From contig JAFGQW010000107.1 of assembly GCA_016935485.1 (NCBI GenBank), positions 1 through 34,179 on the forward strand: a stretch of DNA of 34,179 nucleotides. Reading direction: 5' to 3'. A model generated the notes under the pieces. It made no database searches. It saw only the letters and a list, made by a program, of their open reading frames with translations, and was not told the DNA's origin. Position 1 is the stretch's first letter; each line of letters starts with the position of its first letter. Shown here one piece after another: positions 1 to 7,361 of this stretch. Made by a program: the position numbers and the translations under genes. The DNA is from Planctomycetota bacterium (GTDB taxonomy: Bacteria; Planctomycetota; JAFGQW01).

Positions 1-173
1 GCGACTGAGGATCGAGCCGGGCCTCCGCCACCGGCATCCGTTTGCGAATGGCTCCCGACGCGTGCTCCGGCCGCACCGTAGAGCAGCCGCGCGAGCGCCC
101 CCGTGGCGTAGCGCTCCACGCCGATCGGGTGGGCCACGGTGCGATTGCAGAGCTCTTCATTGACCGTGGGCAT
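1..173 (-). pseudogene. Start of phage minor head (head morphogenesis) protein, partial, probably decayed
   Basis: Reading from an ATG at 173 towards the window edge, the first 33 or so residues (opening MPTVNEELCNRTVAHPIGVE, then RYATGALARLLYG) match the N-terminal pattern of Mu F-like / SPP1 gp7-like head morphogenesis proteins, which begin with a short NEE/NDA..R..H...L.RY..G...R motif. After about residue 33 the reading becomes Gly/Ser/Ala-rich and no longer resembles the family, and the frame then leaves the window. It lies directly downstream of a portal protein fragment on the same strand, which is the normal phage gene order. Seen: the short motif and the gene order. Inferred: a decaying prophage. 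The alternative, a chance match, is unlikely given the portal neighbour. Confidence 0.5.
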
Positions 174-296
174 GGCTGCGCACCCTGGGCACGACACCGG
201 CGGCAAGGTGGGCTGGCGCGGCGGCGGAGCTCCTGCCGCGCGCGGTCGGAGAGGAGGAACTTCGCGCGGTTCCGCGCGCCGCCGAGGCGCACGACG

Positions 297-560
297 TGCG
301 ATCTTCCCGCGCTGGAGGTTCGCCCAGAGTACGTCCTCGGAGAAGGCCTCCTGCTGCCAGGCCGCCACGAGCGCGTTGAGCTCCTGGCCGCTCAGCCGCG
401 TCTCGATCAGCTCCTTGTTGAACTCGACCTGGACCTCCTCGGGATCGGCCTTCGCCCACTCGGCCATCATCCGGAGCGTCTGCGTGAACGCATCGTCCAC
501 GGTGCGGACGATCTCGATCGCGAGCGAGGTCTCGTCGAGCGCGTCCAGGCGCGGGTCTGA
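297..560 (-). pseudogene. Phage portal protein C-terminal remnant (DUF4055-like)
   Basis: This minus-strand frame runs SDPRLDALDETSLAIEI, then VRTVDDAFTQTLRMMAEWA, then VQVEFNKELIETRLSGQEL, then NALVAAWQQEAFSEDVLW, ending near LQRGKIA. This resembles the C-terminus of DUF4055/portal-type phage proteins: the helix with A.A.W.G, a VEFNKDF-like strand, then S..EL.ALV.A...G.IS..T....L.RG. A TAG at 594-596 lies upstream in the same frame and no start codon separates it from the homology, so the N-terminal several hundred residues are missing. Downstream of residue IA the frame degenerates. The fragment is a phage structural gene scar on the strand opposite to the adjacent glycosyltransferase gene. 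Confidence 0.6.
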
Positions 561-594
561 GGAATGAGTCGAGAGGCGGCGGCGGGTCTCAGGC

Positions 595-600
595 TATAAT
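595..600 (+). promoter_or_regulatory. Consensus -10 box for near-leaderless GT-C gene
   Basis: A perfect TATAAT lies nine bases before the ATG at 609. A start point 6-7 bases downstream would leave only two or three bases of leader, and there is no Shine-Dalgarno sequence (the bases before ATG are CCCCGGCC). No good -35 hexamer is visible 17 bases upstream. If used, this gives a leaderless or nearly leaderless mRNA. Confidence 0.4.
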
Positions 601-608
601 CCCCGGCC

Positions 609-2153
609 ATGAGCCCGTCTCGTCCGGTCCGCGCGGCGGCGCCCGCCGCACTCGCCGCTTTGATCTTCCTGCTGGCCACCGTGCTGGTGGGCGGGGATCC
701 CGTCGACGACGCGGCGATCACCTTCCGGTACGCCCGCAACCTGGCGGCAGGTCACGGGCTCTGCTTCAATCCCGGCGAGCGCGTCGAGGGATACGTGCAC
801 TTCCTGTGGATCGTGCTGCTCGCGGCGACCGAGCGGCTGACGGGGCTGGAGCCGATGCGGGCCGGGCCCGAGCTCGGGCGGCTCTTCGGCGCGCTGGCCG
901 TCGTGTGGACCGCGCTGGTGGCCGGGCAGCTCCGGAAGCGGCGCAGCGCACCATGGCTCGCGGCCGCCCCGTTCCTCCTCGCCACGAATCTCTACTTCGT
1001 GCTCTGGTGCGTGGCCGGTCTCGAGACGCCGCTCTTCACGTGGCTGGTGCTCGTGGCGCTCCATCTCCGGGGCCGGGGCGGGCGCAGCGCCATCGTCGGC
1101 GCGCCGCTCGCCCTGGTGCTCGCGTGCATGACGCGACCCGAAGGCGTGCTCGTGGCCGCCGGGCTTGCGCTCGACGCCTTGCTCGCGCGGCCCCGTCTGG
1201 ATCGGCGCGCCGTCGCCGCGGCCCTCTGGTTCCTCCTGCCCGGCGGACTCTACTTCCTGTGGCGCTGGCACTACTTCGGGCACTTCCTGCCCAACGTCTA
1301 CTACGCCAAGGCCGACGCGCCCGTGCGCGCGGGACTCTACTACGTGTGGCTGTTCCTGATCCGGGAAGAACCGCGCATCCTGCTTCCGCTCGCCGCCCGC
1401 ATCGCCTTGCTTGCGTGCACGCTCGCCCCGGCGCTGCTGGCCTGGCGAATCCTCACCGCGCCCCCGCTCCGAGCCATCACGATCACGGCCGCACTGTGGC
1501 TCGGCGGCGTGGTTTTCGAGGGCGGCGACGGGATGGGCGGGTTTCGGTTCCTGGTGCCGGCAGTGCCGCTCTTCGCGCTGGCGGCGGCCGCCGCCGCCGA
1601 CCACTGGCGGCAGACCGGCGCCGCGGCCGGCCGGCTCCTTGCCGGAGCGCTGCTTGCCGCCCCGCTCGCGTTCAATGCCGTGAACGGCGCGCTCTATGCC
1701 GCCCAGCCGACGACGAGCCCCCATCGCACCTGGTTCCATCAGCAAAGCTACTACGACGACATGGCGCGCTGGGTGCAGGAACACGTCCGGCCGGGCTCGC
1801 TGCTCGCCCTGGGCGACATGGGCTACGTTCCGTACGCCACGCCGGAGATGCGCTACATCGACTTCCTCGGCCTCGTGGATCCCGTGATCGCCCACCTCGA
1901 GGGCGGCATCACGAACCCCGAGGTGTACCGCTACCTCTGGGAGCGGCGGCCCGCCTACTTCCTGTCGCTGGTGCACCGCCGGCCAAACGGACGCCTCAAA
2001 GGCCACACGCCGGTCGACATCGCCATGCTCCGCTTTCTCCGCCCCGACGTGCCGGAAGCCGAGCGCCTGTTCGCGCGGATCGCCGAGATCCCGGGCTGGA
2101 TCGAGAACAATGGGGACGTGGTCTCCTTCTACGTGTACCGGAGGATCCGCTGA
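609..2153 (+). CDS. GT-C fold membrane glycosyltransferase
   Basis: 514-residue polytopic membrane protein with roughly ten hydrophobic segments and a C-terminal globular tail. After the first membrane segment comes an acidic loop with the DD pair (residues 33-34) in DPVDDAAITFRYARNLAAG, followed by HGLCFNPGERVEGY. This is the hallmark of the polyprenyl-phosphate-sugar-dependent GT-C family that includes mycobacterial AftB-like arabinofuranosyltransferases and many uncharacterised GT39/GT87-like proteins; the first Asp is the presumed catalytic residue. The tail contains LALGDMGYVPYATPEMRYID, as in that family. The reaction would be transfer of a sugar from a lipid carrier to an envelope acceptor on the outer face of the membrane. 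The acceptor cannot be told from sequence. The ATG overlaps no recognisable RBS, and the gene's stop overlaps the start of the next gene. Confidence 0.8.
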   Translation: MSPSRPVRAAAPAALAALIFLLATVLVGGDPVDDAAITFRYARNLAAGHGLCFNPGERVEGYVHFLWIVLLAATERLTGLEPMRAGPELGRLFGALAVVWTALVAGQLRKRRSAPWLAAAPFLLATNLYFVLWCVAGLETPLFTWLVLVALHLRGRGGRSAIVGAPLALVLACMTRPEGVLVAAGLALDALLARPRLDRRAVAAALWFLLPGGLYFLWRWHYFGHFLPNVYYAKADAPVRAGLYYVWLFLIREEPRILLPLAARIALLACTLAPALLAWRILTAPPLRAITITAALWLGGVVFEGGDGMGGFRFLVPAVPLFALAAAAAADHWRQTGAAAGRLLAGALLAAPLAFNAVNGALYAAQPTTSPHRTWFHQQSYYDDMARWVQEHVRPGSLLALGDMGYVPYATPEMRYIDFLGLVDPVIAHLEGGITNPEVYRYLWERRPAYFLSLVHRRPNGRLKGHTPVDIAMLRFLRPDVPEAERLFARIAEIPGWIENNGDVVSFYVYRRIR

Positions 2154-2701
2154 TGGGCTACCACGATGTGGAACTGCTCGAGGGCTGGGACCTGTACGAG
2201 CGCGTCATGCTCGGGGATCTCCTGGAAGCCCACCGGGTGGTCCGGATCGCGACGGCCAATCTGAAGCTGTTTAGGCTCGGCCGGCCGAAGTTCTCGACGG
2301 AGCGTTCCATCGGGGCGGTGTTCGCCGACCTGGTGGGTCGTGGCGCCGCCGTCCGGCTGCTCCACGCGGCCGTGCCCTCGGAGGCCTTCCTGGATTTTCT
2401 CCGGGACTCGGGCCTCCACCGGGAAGCTCGCTTCACGATGCGCCGCTGTCCGCGCGTGCACTTCAAGGCGATCCTGGTGGACGACCGCCTCCTCTACGCG
2501 GGCAGCGCGAATCTTACCGGGGCCGGGCTCGGCATGCGGGTCGAGGAGCGACGCAACTTCGAGCTCGGATTGCGGACCGCGGACCCGGATCTCATCCGGC
2601 AGGTGCGAAGCCTCTTCGACGTGATCTGGGAGGGCATCCTGTGCGACGGTTGCGGCCAGCGCAGCATCTGCCCGATCCCGCTCGAGGAGCCCGAGTTCTG
2701 A
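2153..2701 (+). CDS. Phospholipase D-like domain protein, single HKD motif
   Basis: 182 residues. The start is the ATG in TGATG that overlaps the upstream stop by one base, so translation is probably coupled to the GT-C gene. Residues 103-110 form the HxKxxxxD motif (HFKAILVD) followed by YAGSANLT (115-122) and a later N..E pair (N135, E137), which is a complete phospholipase D catalytic half. PLD enzymes need two such halves, so this 182-residue protein probably acts as a dimer, as in Nuc endonucleases and bacterial PLD-like proteins. The C-terminus carries CDGC and a further Cys (164, 167, 173), suggesting a small metal site. Substrate unknown: a phosphodiester in DNA or phospholipid are both possible. 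No signal peptide is visible, so it is probably cytoplasmic. Confidence 0.75.
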   Translation: MGYHDVELLEGWDLYERVMLGDLLEAHRVVRIATANLKLFRLGRPKFSTERSIGAVFADLVGRGAAVRLLHAAVPSEAFLDFLRDSGLHREARFTMRRCPRVHFKAILVDDRLLYAGSANLTGAGLGMRVEERRNFELGLRTADPDLIRQVRSLFDVIWEGILCDGCGQRSICPIPLEEPEF

Positions 2702-2708
2702 GGGCGTG

Positions 2709-3761
2709 CTACCCCGGATCGCCGCCCGGGTCTCCCGGCTCGAAGCGCATGACCCACCGCGGCGGCGCGGTCTCGGTCGGCGGCTGGACCACCAGCCGGC
2801 CGGGCCCGCCGGTGAGCACCGACCTTCCGGTTCGCACGACGTAGTCCCGCAGCGCGCTGCGGAGCAGCTCGGCCTCCCGCCTGAGAGCCGCGGGGTTGCC
2901 CCCCGGCTCGCCCGCCGCGCGCTTGACGCCCGCGTAGCGCCAGACGAGCCTCCCCTCGTTCCAGGGCACACTCTGAGCGCCTTCGACCACGCGGCTCCCC
3001 TCGGGGCAAAGGTCGTGATAGTCGCACCAGCGGCAGAGCGCGCCGGGACGAGCTTCCCAGGCCTGCTCGGCGCGCACTGCATCGATGGTGGCACGAGTGC
3101 GCGCGCCAAGCCGTTCGAGGTCCGCCGGCGTCTTGCCGAGCTCGACGCGCTCGCCGTGCACGAGGTAGTGCCATACGAGCCGCACCCCTCGCTGGCCGGC
3201 GAAGACCCGGCCGAGGCCGATCTGGTAGAGGGCGAGCTGGCCGTCGGCCGCGAAGTCCTCCGGGCGCGGCATCCGGCTGGAGGTCTTGTAGTCATGGATT
3301 TCGAGCATCCCGTCCGCGCCTTGGACCAGACGATCGATGTAGCCCTGGATCGGGTAGCGGGCATCCCCGTCGAGCTCGAACTCCACGCGCTGCTCCAGGC
3401 CGAGTGTGCGCGCTGCATCCGCGAAGGGGTGGTTCAGCCGGTAGTAGGTCTCGAGGCAGGCGACCCCGGCCGCCCGATAGTGATCGGGGCCGCGGTTCTC
3501 GCGGACCCGCTCGACATCGTCGCCGTACGACTCGTCCCAGCGGCGATGAAAGTAGCGCAGCAACTCCGGGCATGCCACCGGCTGCCCCGCGCCGAGCTTG
3601 CGGTAGAGCCACTCCAGCGCCTCATGGACGCGGCTTCCCATGAACGCCTCGATGCCGCGCCGGCGCGCCGGGATCGCGTCGATGTAGCGCAGGCGGAACT
3701 TCCGCGGGCACTGGCGGAAACTCTCCAGCCGCGAGTGGGAAAAGGGTCCGTCGCACGCCAT
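2709..3761 (-). CDS. PD-(D/E)XK nuclease family protein, RecB/AddB/Cas4-like with Fe-S staple
   Basis: 350 residues from ATG 3761 (GGCAGGGCGG just upstream); longer readings run into repeats and are unlikely. The nuclease core is clear: FRQCPRKFRLRY (C18), GSRVHEALEWLY with the motif-I His (H46), GYIDRL (D143), IHDYKTS (D157, K159) and DGQLALYQ (Q175, Y179). Cys243, Cys246 and Cys252 in LCRWCDYHDLCPEG together with C18 reproduce the four-cysteine iron-sulfur staple of AddB, Cas4 and related RecB-type nucleases. This family cleaves single-stranded DNA ends during repair or recombination. There is no helicase domain, no Cas genes and no CRISPR array here, so a stand-alone exonuclease is likeliest. 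It converges with the PLD-like gene with only 7 bases between stops. Confidence 0.85.
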   Translation of the reverse strand: MACDGPFSHSRLESFRQCPRKFRLRYIDAIPARRRGIEAFMGSRVHEALEWLYRKLGAGQPVACPELLRYFHRRWDESYGDDVERVRENRGPDHYRAAGVACLETYYRLNHPFADAARTLGLEQRVEFELDGDARYPIQGYIDRLVQGADGMLEIHDYKTSSRMPRPEDFAADGQLALYQIGLGRVFAGQRGVRLVWHYLVHGERVELGKTPADLERLGARTRATIDAVRAEQAWEARPGALCRWCDYHDLCPEGSRVVEGAQSVPWNEGRLVWRYAGVKRAAGEPGGNPAALRREAELLRSALRDYVVRTGRSVLTGGPGRLVVQPPTETAPPRWVMRFEPGDPGGDPG

Positions 3762-3830
3762 GGCACCGCCCTGCCGAGGTGTTGCCCGGGATTGTAGGCC
3801 ACGGCGGGCGTGACGACAAGCTTGCTGTGC

Positions 3831-3990
3831 CCCGCGGGCGCAACCCGCCCGCGCCACCTCAGCGCGCGCATTCCGCGCGCGTCACCCGCACGCGCACGCT
3901 TACCCGCACCCCCGCGGGCGCAACCCGCCCGCGCCACGCCAGCGCGCGCATTCCGCGCGCGTCACCCGCACGCGCACGCTCACCCGCACG
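3831..3990. repeat. 80-bp tandem repeat, two copies, each with two hairpins
   Basis: Units 3831-3910 and 3911-3990 are aligned end to end and differ at only about four positions. Each unit contains GCGGGCG-CAACC-CGCCCGC and GCGCGCG-CATTC-CGCGCGC, two perfect 7-bp stems with 5-base loops. A third, modified copy lies at 4083-4171. The unit is REP/BIME-like in style. It sits upstream of the nuclease gene and downstream of the prenyl synthase gene. Confidence 0.85.
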
Positions 3991-4012
3991 CTCAGCCACA
4001 CTTCCCGCGTCT

Positions 4013-4082
4013 CTGCAACTTCCGGCGCCTGACCCCAAGACGTTGCGCTGCAACTCCTGGCGCCTGACCCCAAGGAATTGCA
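4013..4082. repeat. 35-bp tandem repeat, two copies
   Basis: Units 4013-4047 and 4048-4082 share CTGCAACT, then GGCGCCTGACCCCAAG, and differ mainly at the ends. On the other strand the core reads CTTGGGGTCAGGCGCC. I recall similar cores in intergenic repeats near REP-associated transposases, but that is memory and not shown here. They lie between the second and third copies of the 80-bp unit. Confidence 0.8.
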
Positions 4083-4171
4083 CCCGCGGGCGCAGCTCGC
4101 CCGCGCCACCTCAGCGCGCGCCCTTCGCGCGCGCCCTTCGCGCGCGACACCCGCACCCGCACCCGCACGCC
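4083..4171. repeat. Third, rearranged copy of the 80-bp unit
   Basis: Begins CCCGCGGGCGCAGCTCGCCC, so the first hairpin is altered, while GCGCCACCTCAGCGCGCG is kept. The second hairpin has been duplicated: the loop changed to CCCTT and the GCGCGCGCCCTTC motif appears twice. It ends in CACCCG iterations just before the stop codon of the prenyl synthase gene at 4182. Confidence 0.7.
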
Positions 4172-4181
4172 TCTCCGGCAA

Positions 4182-5177
4182 TCAGCACTGTCGGCGGACC
4201 ACGAAGTCCGCCAGCTGCTCCAGGGAGGTCCGCGCCGGAGAAGGAGCAAGCGCGGCCAGCAGCCCCTTGGCCCGTTCGGTTTCCTGCACGGCCCGGGCGT
4301 ACGCGTAGTCGATGGCGCCGCTGTCCCGGAGGCGACCGACAAACCGAGCCCGCTTGTCCCCGCGCGAGACCGCCGCCGAACCGATCAGCTCCATGAGCTC
4401 ACGGCGCACCTCCGGCGACGCCGCGCCCAGGTAGCGGATCACGGGCAGCGTCAGCTTGCCCTTGTCCAGATCCGTGGCGAGCGTCTTGCCCATCACCGCC
4501 TCCTGCCCGACGAGATCCAGGCAGTCATCCACGATCTGGAACGCCACGCCGATCGCCGCGCCGTACTCGGCGCAGGTCCGGATCGTGTCGGCCGCGGCGC
4601 CGGCCAGCCGCGCACCGAGCTCACCCGCCGCCTCGTAGAGGCTCCCTGTCTTCTCGGCGATGAGCTCGAAATACGCCGCCTCGTCCAGGTCGGCGTCGAA
4701 GCGCCGCAGCACCTGCTTGATCTCGCCCCGACAGATCGCGGTCGCCATCCGACCGATCTGAGCCACGGCATCGGCGCTGTCCATCGAATGGGCGAGCACG
4801 AACGCGCGCGCGAAGATGTAATCGCCGATCAGCACCGCCATCTCGTTGTTGTACTTCAGGTTCAGCGTCATCTGGTTGCGCCGCGCGGTGGCGTCGTCCA
4901 GGATGTCGTCGTGGATCAGGGTGGCGTTGTGGATCATCTCCAGCGCACTCGCGAGCGTGATGTGATCGGGACGGAGCGCGCCGGTCGCGCGCGCCACGAG
5001 AAACACCAGACCCGGACGGAGCCCCTTGCCGCGGAGCAGACTGGCGTCGGCGAGCAGCGGCGCCAGCCGCGGGTCGGCCTGCTCCACCTCCGCTCGGAGC
5101 CGCCGCTCCACGGCCTCCATTTCCGCCCGGACCGGCGCGAGAATCTCGGCGGCGCTGACCTCGCCTGCTGAGCCCAC
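4182..5177 (-). CDS. ispB: Polyprenyl diphosphate synthase (IspB-like)
   Basis: 331 residues, the usual length of all-trans octaprenyl/heptaprenyl diphosphate synthases. The first aspartate-rich motif is in LIHDDILDDA (D90, D91, D94) and the second in FQIVDDCLDLVG (D217, D218, D221); KGLRP near residue 51 is the diphosphate-binding Lys-Arg region and QMTLNLKYNNEMAVLIGDY is also typical. The enzyme condenses isopentenyl diphosphate units onto an allylic primer to make a long prenyl chain, most often the quinone side chain. The start is GTG 5177, preceded by AGGAG at six bases. Chain length cannot be read with confidence from sequence. The gene follows tatA on the same strand after a 147-base gap containing a hairpin. 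Confidence 0.88.
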   Translation of the reverse strand: MGSAGEVSAAEILAPVRAEMEAVERRLRAEVEQADPRLAPLLADASLLRGKGLRPGLVFLVARATGALRPDHITLASALEMIHNATLIHDDILDDATARRNQMTLNLKYNNEMAVLIGDYIFARAFVLAHSMDSADAVAQIGRMATAICRGEIKQVLRRFDADLDEAAYFELIAEKTGSLYEAAGELGARLAGAAADTIRTCAEYGAAIGVAFQIVDDCLDLVGQEAVMGKTLATDLDKGKLTLPVIRYLGAASPEVRRELMELIGSAAVSRGDKRARFVGRLRDSGAIDYAYARAVQETERAKGLLAALAPSPARTSLEQLADFVVRRQC

Positions 5178-5259
5178 GTGCTGCTCCTGTCCGCGGCGGC
5201 CGGTGGGACCTCGGAGCCAACCGGAGCCGGCCCGACCGATCGAAGAAACGCCGCGGCTT

Positions 5260-5285
5260 CTCGGGAATTCGTAGCGACTCCCGAG
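5260..5285. other. Inverted repeat between tatA and prenyl synthase gene
   Basis: CTCGGGA (5260-5266) and TCCCGAG (5279-5285) form a perfect 7-bp stem around a 12-base loop. There is no T-run on either side, so it is not a standard terminator. It could be an operator or an mRNA hairpin. The rest of 5178-5324 shows nothing else. Confidence 0.35.
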
Positions 5286-5324
5286 CCGCGCCGCCAGCCC
5301 TTTTCCCGCGCGCCCGGCCGCCGT

Positions 5325-5534
5325 TCAGCGGGCGTCCTCGTCGTCGCGGCCCTCCGGCCTACCGCCCGCCCGGCCGTCCTTTCGGCCCGACAGTCCCACC
5401 TTGAACTCGAGGAAGCTCCGGCCCAGATCGCGAGCGAGGCGCGGGATGCGGCGCGCGAAGAACAGCAGCAGGATCACGATCACGACGATGACCACCTCCC
5501 AGTGGCCGGGCAGAACGATCGCAACGCCGCTCAA
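5325..5534 (-). CDS. tatA: Twin-arginine translocase subunit TatA
   Basis: 69 residues from a TTG at 5534 that overlaps the stop of the upstream gene (AATTGA), with GGAG about 11 bases before. Residues 9-27 are one hydrophobic helix (GHWEVVIVVIVILLLFF), followed by a hinge and the amphipathic helix ARRIPRLARDLGRSFLEFK, then a charged tail. This is the TatA/TatE plan; the family's usual FG hinge is here FFARR. TatA forms the pore for folded proteins with RR signal peptides. No tatC or tatB is in the window, so partners must be elsewhere. The start is uncertain because the only in-frame initiators near the helix are TTG or CTG; the ATG at about 5547 is in another frame. Confidence 0.82.
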   Translation of the reverse strand: MSGVAIVLPGHWEVVIVVIVILLLFFARRIPRLARDLGRSFLEFKVGLSGRKDGRAGGRPEGRDDEDAR

Positions 5535-6100
5535 TTCTCTGGATCTCCATGTTCGGCGGTCCGGGCGCCGTCGGCCGCGGCCGCCGGTCCCGTCTCGCGG
5601 GCGAGGCGAAACGTGTGGCGCGCGCGCTCCCACCAGACCGCCCACGACGGGTGGTCCGGGCCGAACGCCTGACCGGTCATCCGGCGGAGCACCCGATGCG
5701 CGGCGGTCCGGGCGGCCTCGTTCGGGCTGAGGAGCCGCTGGATCTGCTCGGCCACGGCCGCGCGATGCTGCTGGTAGTCGGGGCCGTACAGGTAGATGTT
5801 GAAGGCGTGGAGGATGCTCCGGGTGAGGAACTTGAGCGCGTACTTCTCCTGGGTCAGCGTGGCGAAGTAGAGGAAGAGCAGCCCCACCAGGATGCGCAGC
5901 AGCACCGGCTCGCCGCCCACGGTCTCCGCGAGCAGCGTCCAGCCCAGCCACCGCGGCGCCAGCCAGGGGGCGAACAGGATGTACGCGCCGAGGAAGTAGA
6001 GAATCGCCGTGCTCAGACGGGCATAGCCACGGGCGGACAGCCGCGCGGTCTCTTCCCGGGGTCGCTTGCCGGAAGCGTCTGGAACGCTGGTTTCGGACAT
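5531..6100 (-). CDS. Unknown two-helix membrane protein with FG..W.WW tail motif
   Basis: 189 residues from ATG 6100. Not recognised as a named family. A charged N-terminus is followed by two hydrophobic segments at about 28-48 and 64-84, then a cytosolic-looking helical part with NIYLYGPDYQQHRAAVAEQ. Residues 124-158 read like a HEAT-type helix (SPNEAARTAAHRVLRRM) followed by TGQAFG, PDHPSW and AVWW. The same helix-TG..FG..W..WW layout occurs at the C-termini of two HEAT proteins in this window (genes at 6348 and 8603). It overlaps tatA by four bases, so the two are probably co-translated, which hints at an envelope role. No function is claimed. Confidence 0.75.
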   Translation of the reverse strand: MSETSVPDASGKRPREETARLSARGYARLSTAILYFLGAYILFAPWLAPRWLGWTLLAETVGGEPVLLRILVGLLFLYFATLTQEKYALKFLTRSILHAFNIYLYGPDYQQHRAAVAEQIQRLLSPNEAARTAAHRVLRRMTGQAFGPDHPSWAVWWERARHTFRLARETGPAAAADGARTAEHGDPEN

Positions 6101-6347
6101 CTGCGGTCCGGGCGCAGGCACGGCCTTCCCGGTCCCACGCCCGGCTCCCAAGGTCCTCGGCGAGCACGCCCGGAACGGCCAGGCCTCGAGCGCTCGCCAG
6201 AAAAAGGGCTTTCCCTGCGCGCGGCTTTGCGAACCGGCCGGGTCCGGCCGCCTCCCCGGCGGAGGCCGCCGACCTCGTTCGATCCGGCCGGATCCGACGG
6301 GCCAGCCGCGCGCGCTCGAAGCCGCTGCTTCCTCGAAGGCAACTACT

Positions 6348-7361
6348 CTACTTCTTCTTCTCGAGCGCCGCAATGTGCTCGCGCCACCGCGCGGCCGCCC
6401 GCGCCCGCTCGCGGGGGGCAGCGGCGCTCCGGAAGCCGAAGTCCTTGCCGGTGATCTTGCGCAGCGCGACCACGGCGGCCTCCCGCACGCTGACCTCCTC
6501 GTCGTCGAGCGCGTCCACCAGCGGGCCCAGCGCCGCCGCGGTCTTGCGCTCGCCCAGCTCCTCGGCCACGAAACGCCGGATGAAGAAGTCGCCGTCCTTC
6601 AGGCAGCCGATCAGCGCGGCGTCGACCTTCGACCCTTCGAACCGCGTCAGCGCCGCCACGGCCCCGAACCGCTTGTCCACCACCGGATCGCCGAGGCGCG
6701 CCAGCCAGCGGTCCACTTCGGCCGGCTCCGGCTCCGGCTCCACCGGAGCGTCCGGTTCCTTGTCCGGAGCGGCCGCGGCGCGGGGCGCCGCCGGCTCGCG
6801 AAGCGGCCCCAGGGTGTCGCGGAGCGCGGCGAGCGCTTCTTTCACGGCACGGACCTCGCGCCTGAGGCCCTCGATCTCGCCCCGGAGCGCCTGCAACTCC
6901 GCAGTCGTGGCCGCAGCGGCGCGCCCCTGGTCGCACAGGCCGTCCAGCCGGCTCGCGGCCAGCGCCAGCGCGGCCTCCTGCCTGGCGAGTCGCTCGGCCG
7001 AATCGCGGAACCCCTGGTCCAGACGCCTCCGGGTGCGCTCCTCCAGCGCCTCCAGGTCGGCGCGCAGCCGCGCCACTCCGCCGGCCACGGACTCCAGGTT
7101 CGGACCCCCGGCGGCGCCCTCCGCCGGCCGCGCCGGAAACAACTCGTCCTCGAGCAGCAGGTAGCCCGCCACGGCGAGCGCGCCGACCAGCAGGATCCCG
7201 AGCACCAGGGCCGTGCGGTTCCGCGGGCTCTCGCGATCGGCAGGAACGATCTCGCGACACGTCGCGCACAGGTACTTGCCCCGTTGCAGCTCGGCCAGAC
7301 CGGACTGGATGTCCTTGAGTGGGATGCTCTGCTGGCAGTGCGAACAGAACAGGATTTCCAT
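6348..7361 (-). CDS. Zinc-ribbon, single-TM, coiled-coil, HEAT-repeat protein
   Basis: 337 residues from ATG 7361 (AAGGA eight bases before). Order: an N-terminal zinc ribbon with CSHC (C6, C9) and CATC (C32, C35); a membrane helix at about 50-71 (ALVLGILLVGALAVAGYLLL); a coiled coil at about 95-190 rich in Ala, Leu, Glu and Arg; a Pro/Glu/Ala linker (PVEPEPEPAEVDRW); HEAT repeats at about 215-303 (DPVVDKRFGAVAALTRF, DGDFFIRRFVAEELG, DEEVSVREAAVVALRK). It ends in ITGKDFGF and a W326 helix, the tail motif shared with two neighbours. It is probably a scaffold with the ribbon in the cytoplasm and the coiled coil and HEAT part on the other side. Partners are unknown. Confidence 0.8.
   Translation of the reverse strand: MEILFCSHCQQSIPLKDIQSGLAELQRGKYLCATCREIVPADRESPRNRTALVLGILLVGALAVAGYLLLEDELFPARPAEGAAGGPNLESVAGGVARLRADLEALEERTRRRLDQGFRDSAERLARQEAALALAASRLDGLCDQGRAAAATTAELQALRGEIEGLRREVRAVKEALAALRDTLGPLREPAAPRAAAAPDKEPDAPVEPEPEPAEVDRWLARLGDPVVDKRFGAVAALTRFEGSKVDAALIGCLKDGDFFIRRFVAEELGERKTAAALGPLVDALDDEEVSVREAAVVALRKITGKDFGFRSAAAPRERARAAARWREHIAALEKKK

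Noticed and set aside
3831-4171. The repeat tract as a CRISPR array
   Set aside because: The units are directly adjacent without unique spacers, lengths are 80 and 35 bp, and there are no cas genes; the nuclease has only Cas4-like features.
6201-6216. AAAAAGGGCTTTCCCT as a minus-strand terminator
   Set aside because: Only a 4-bp stem before the T-run; too weak to call.
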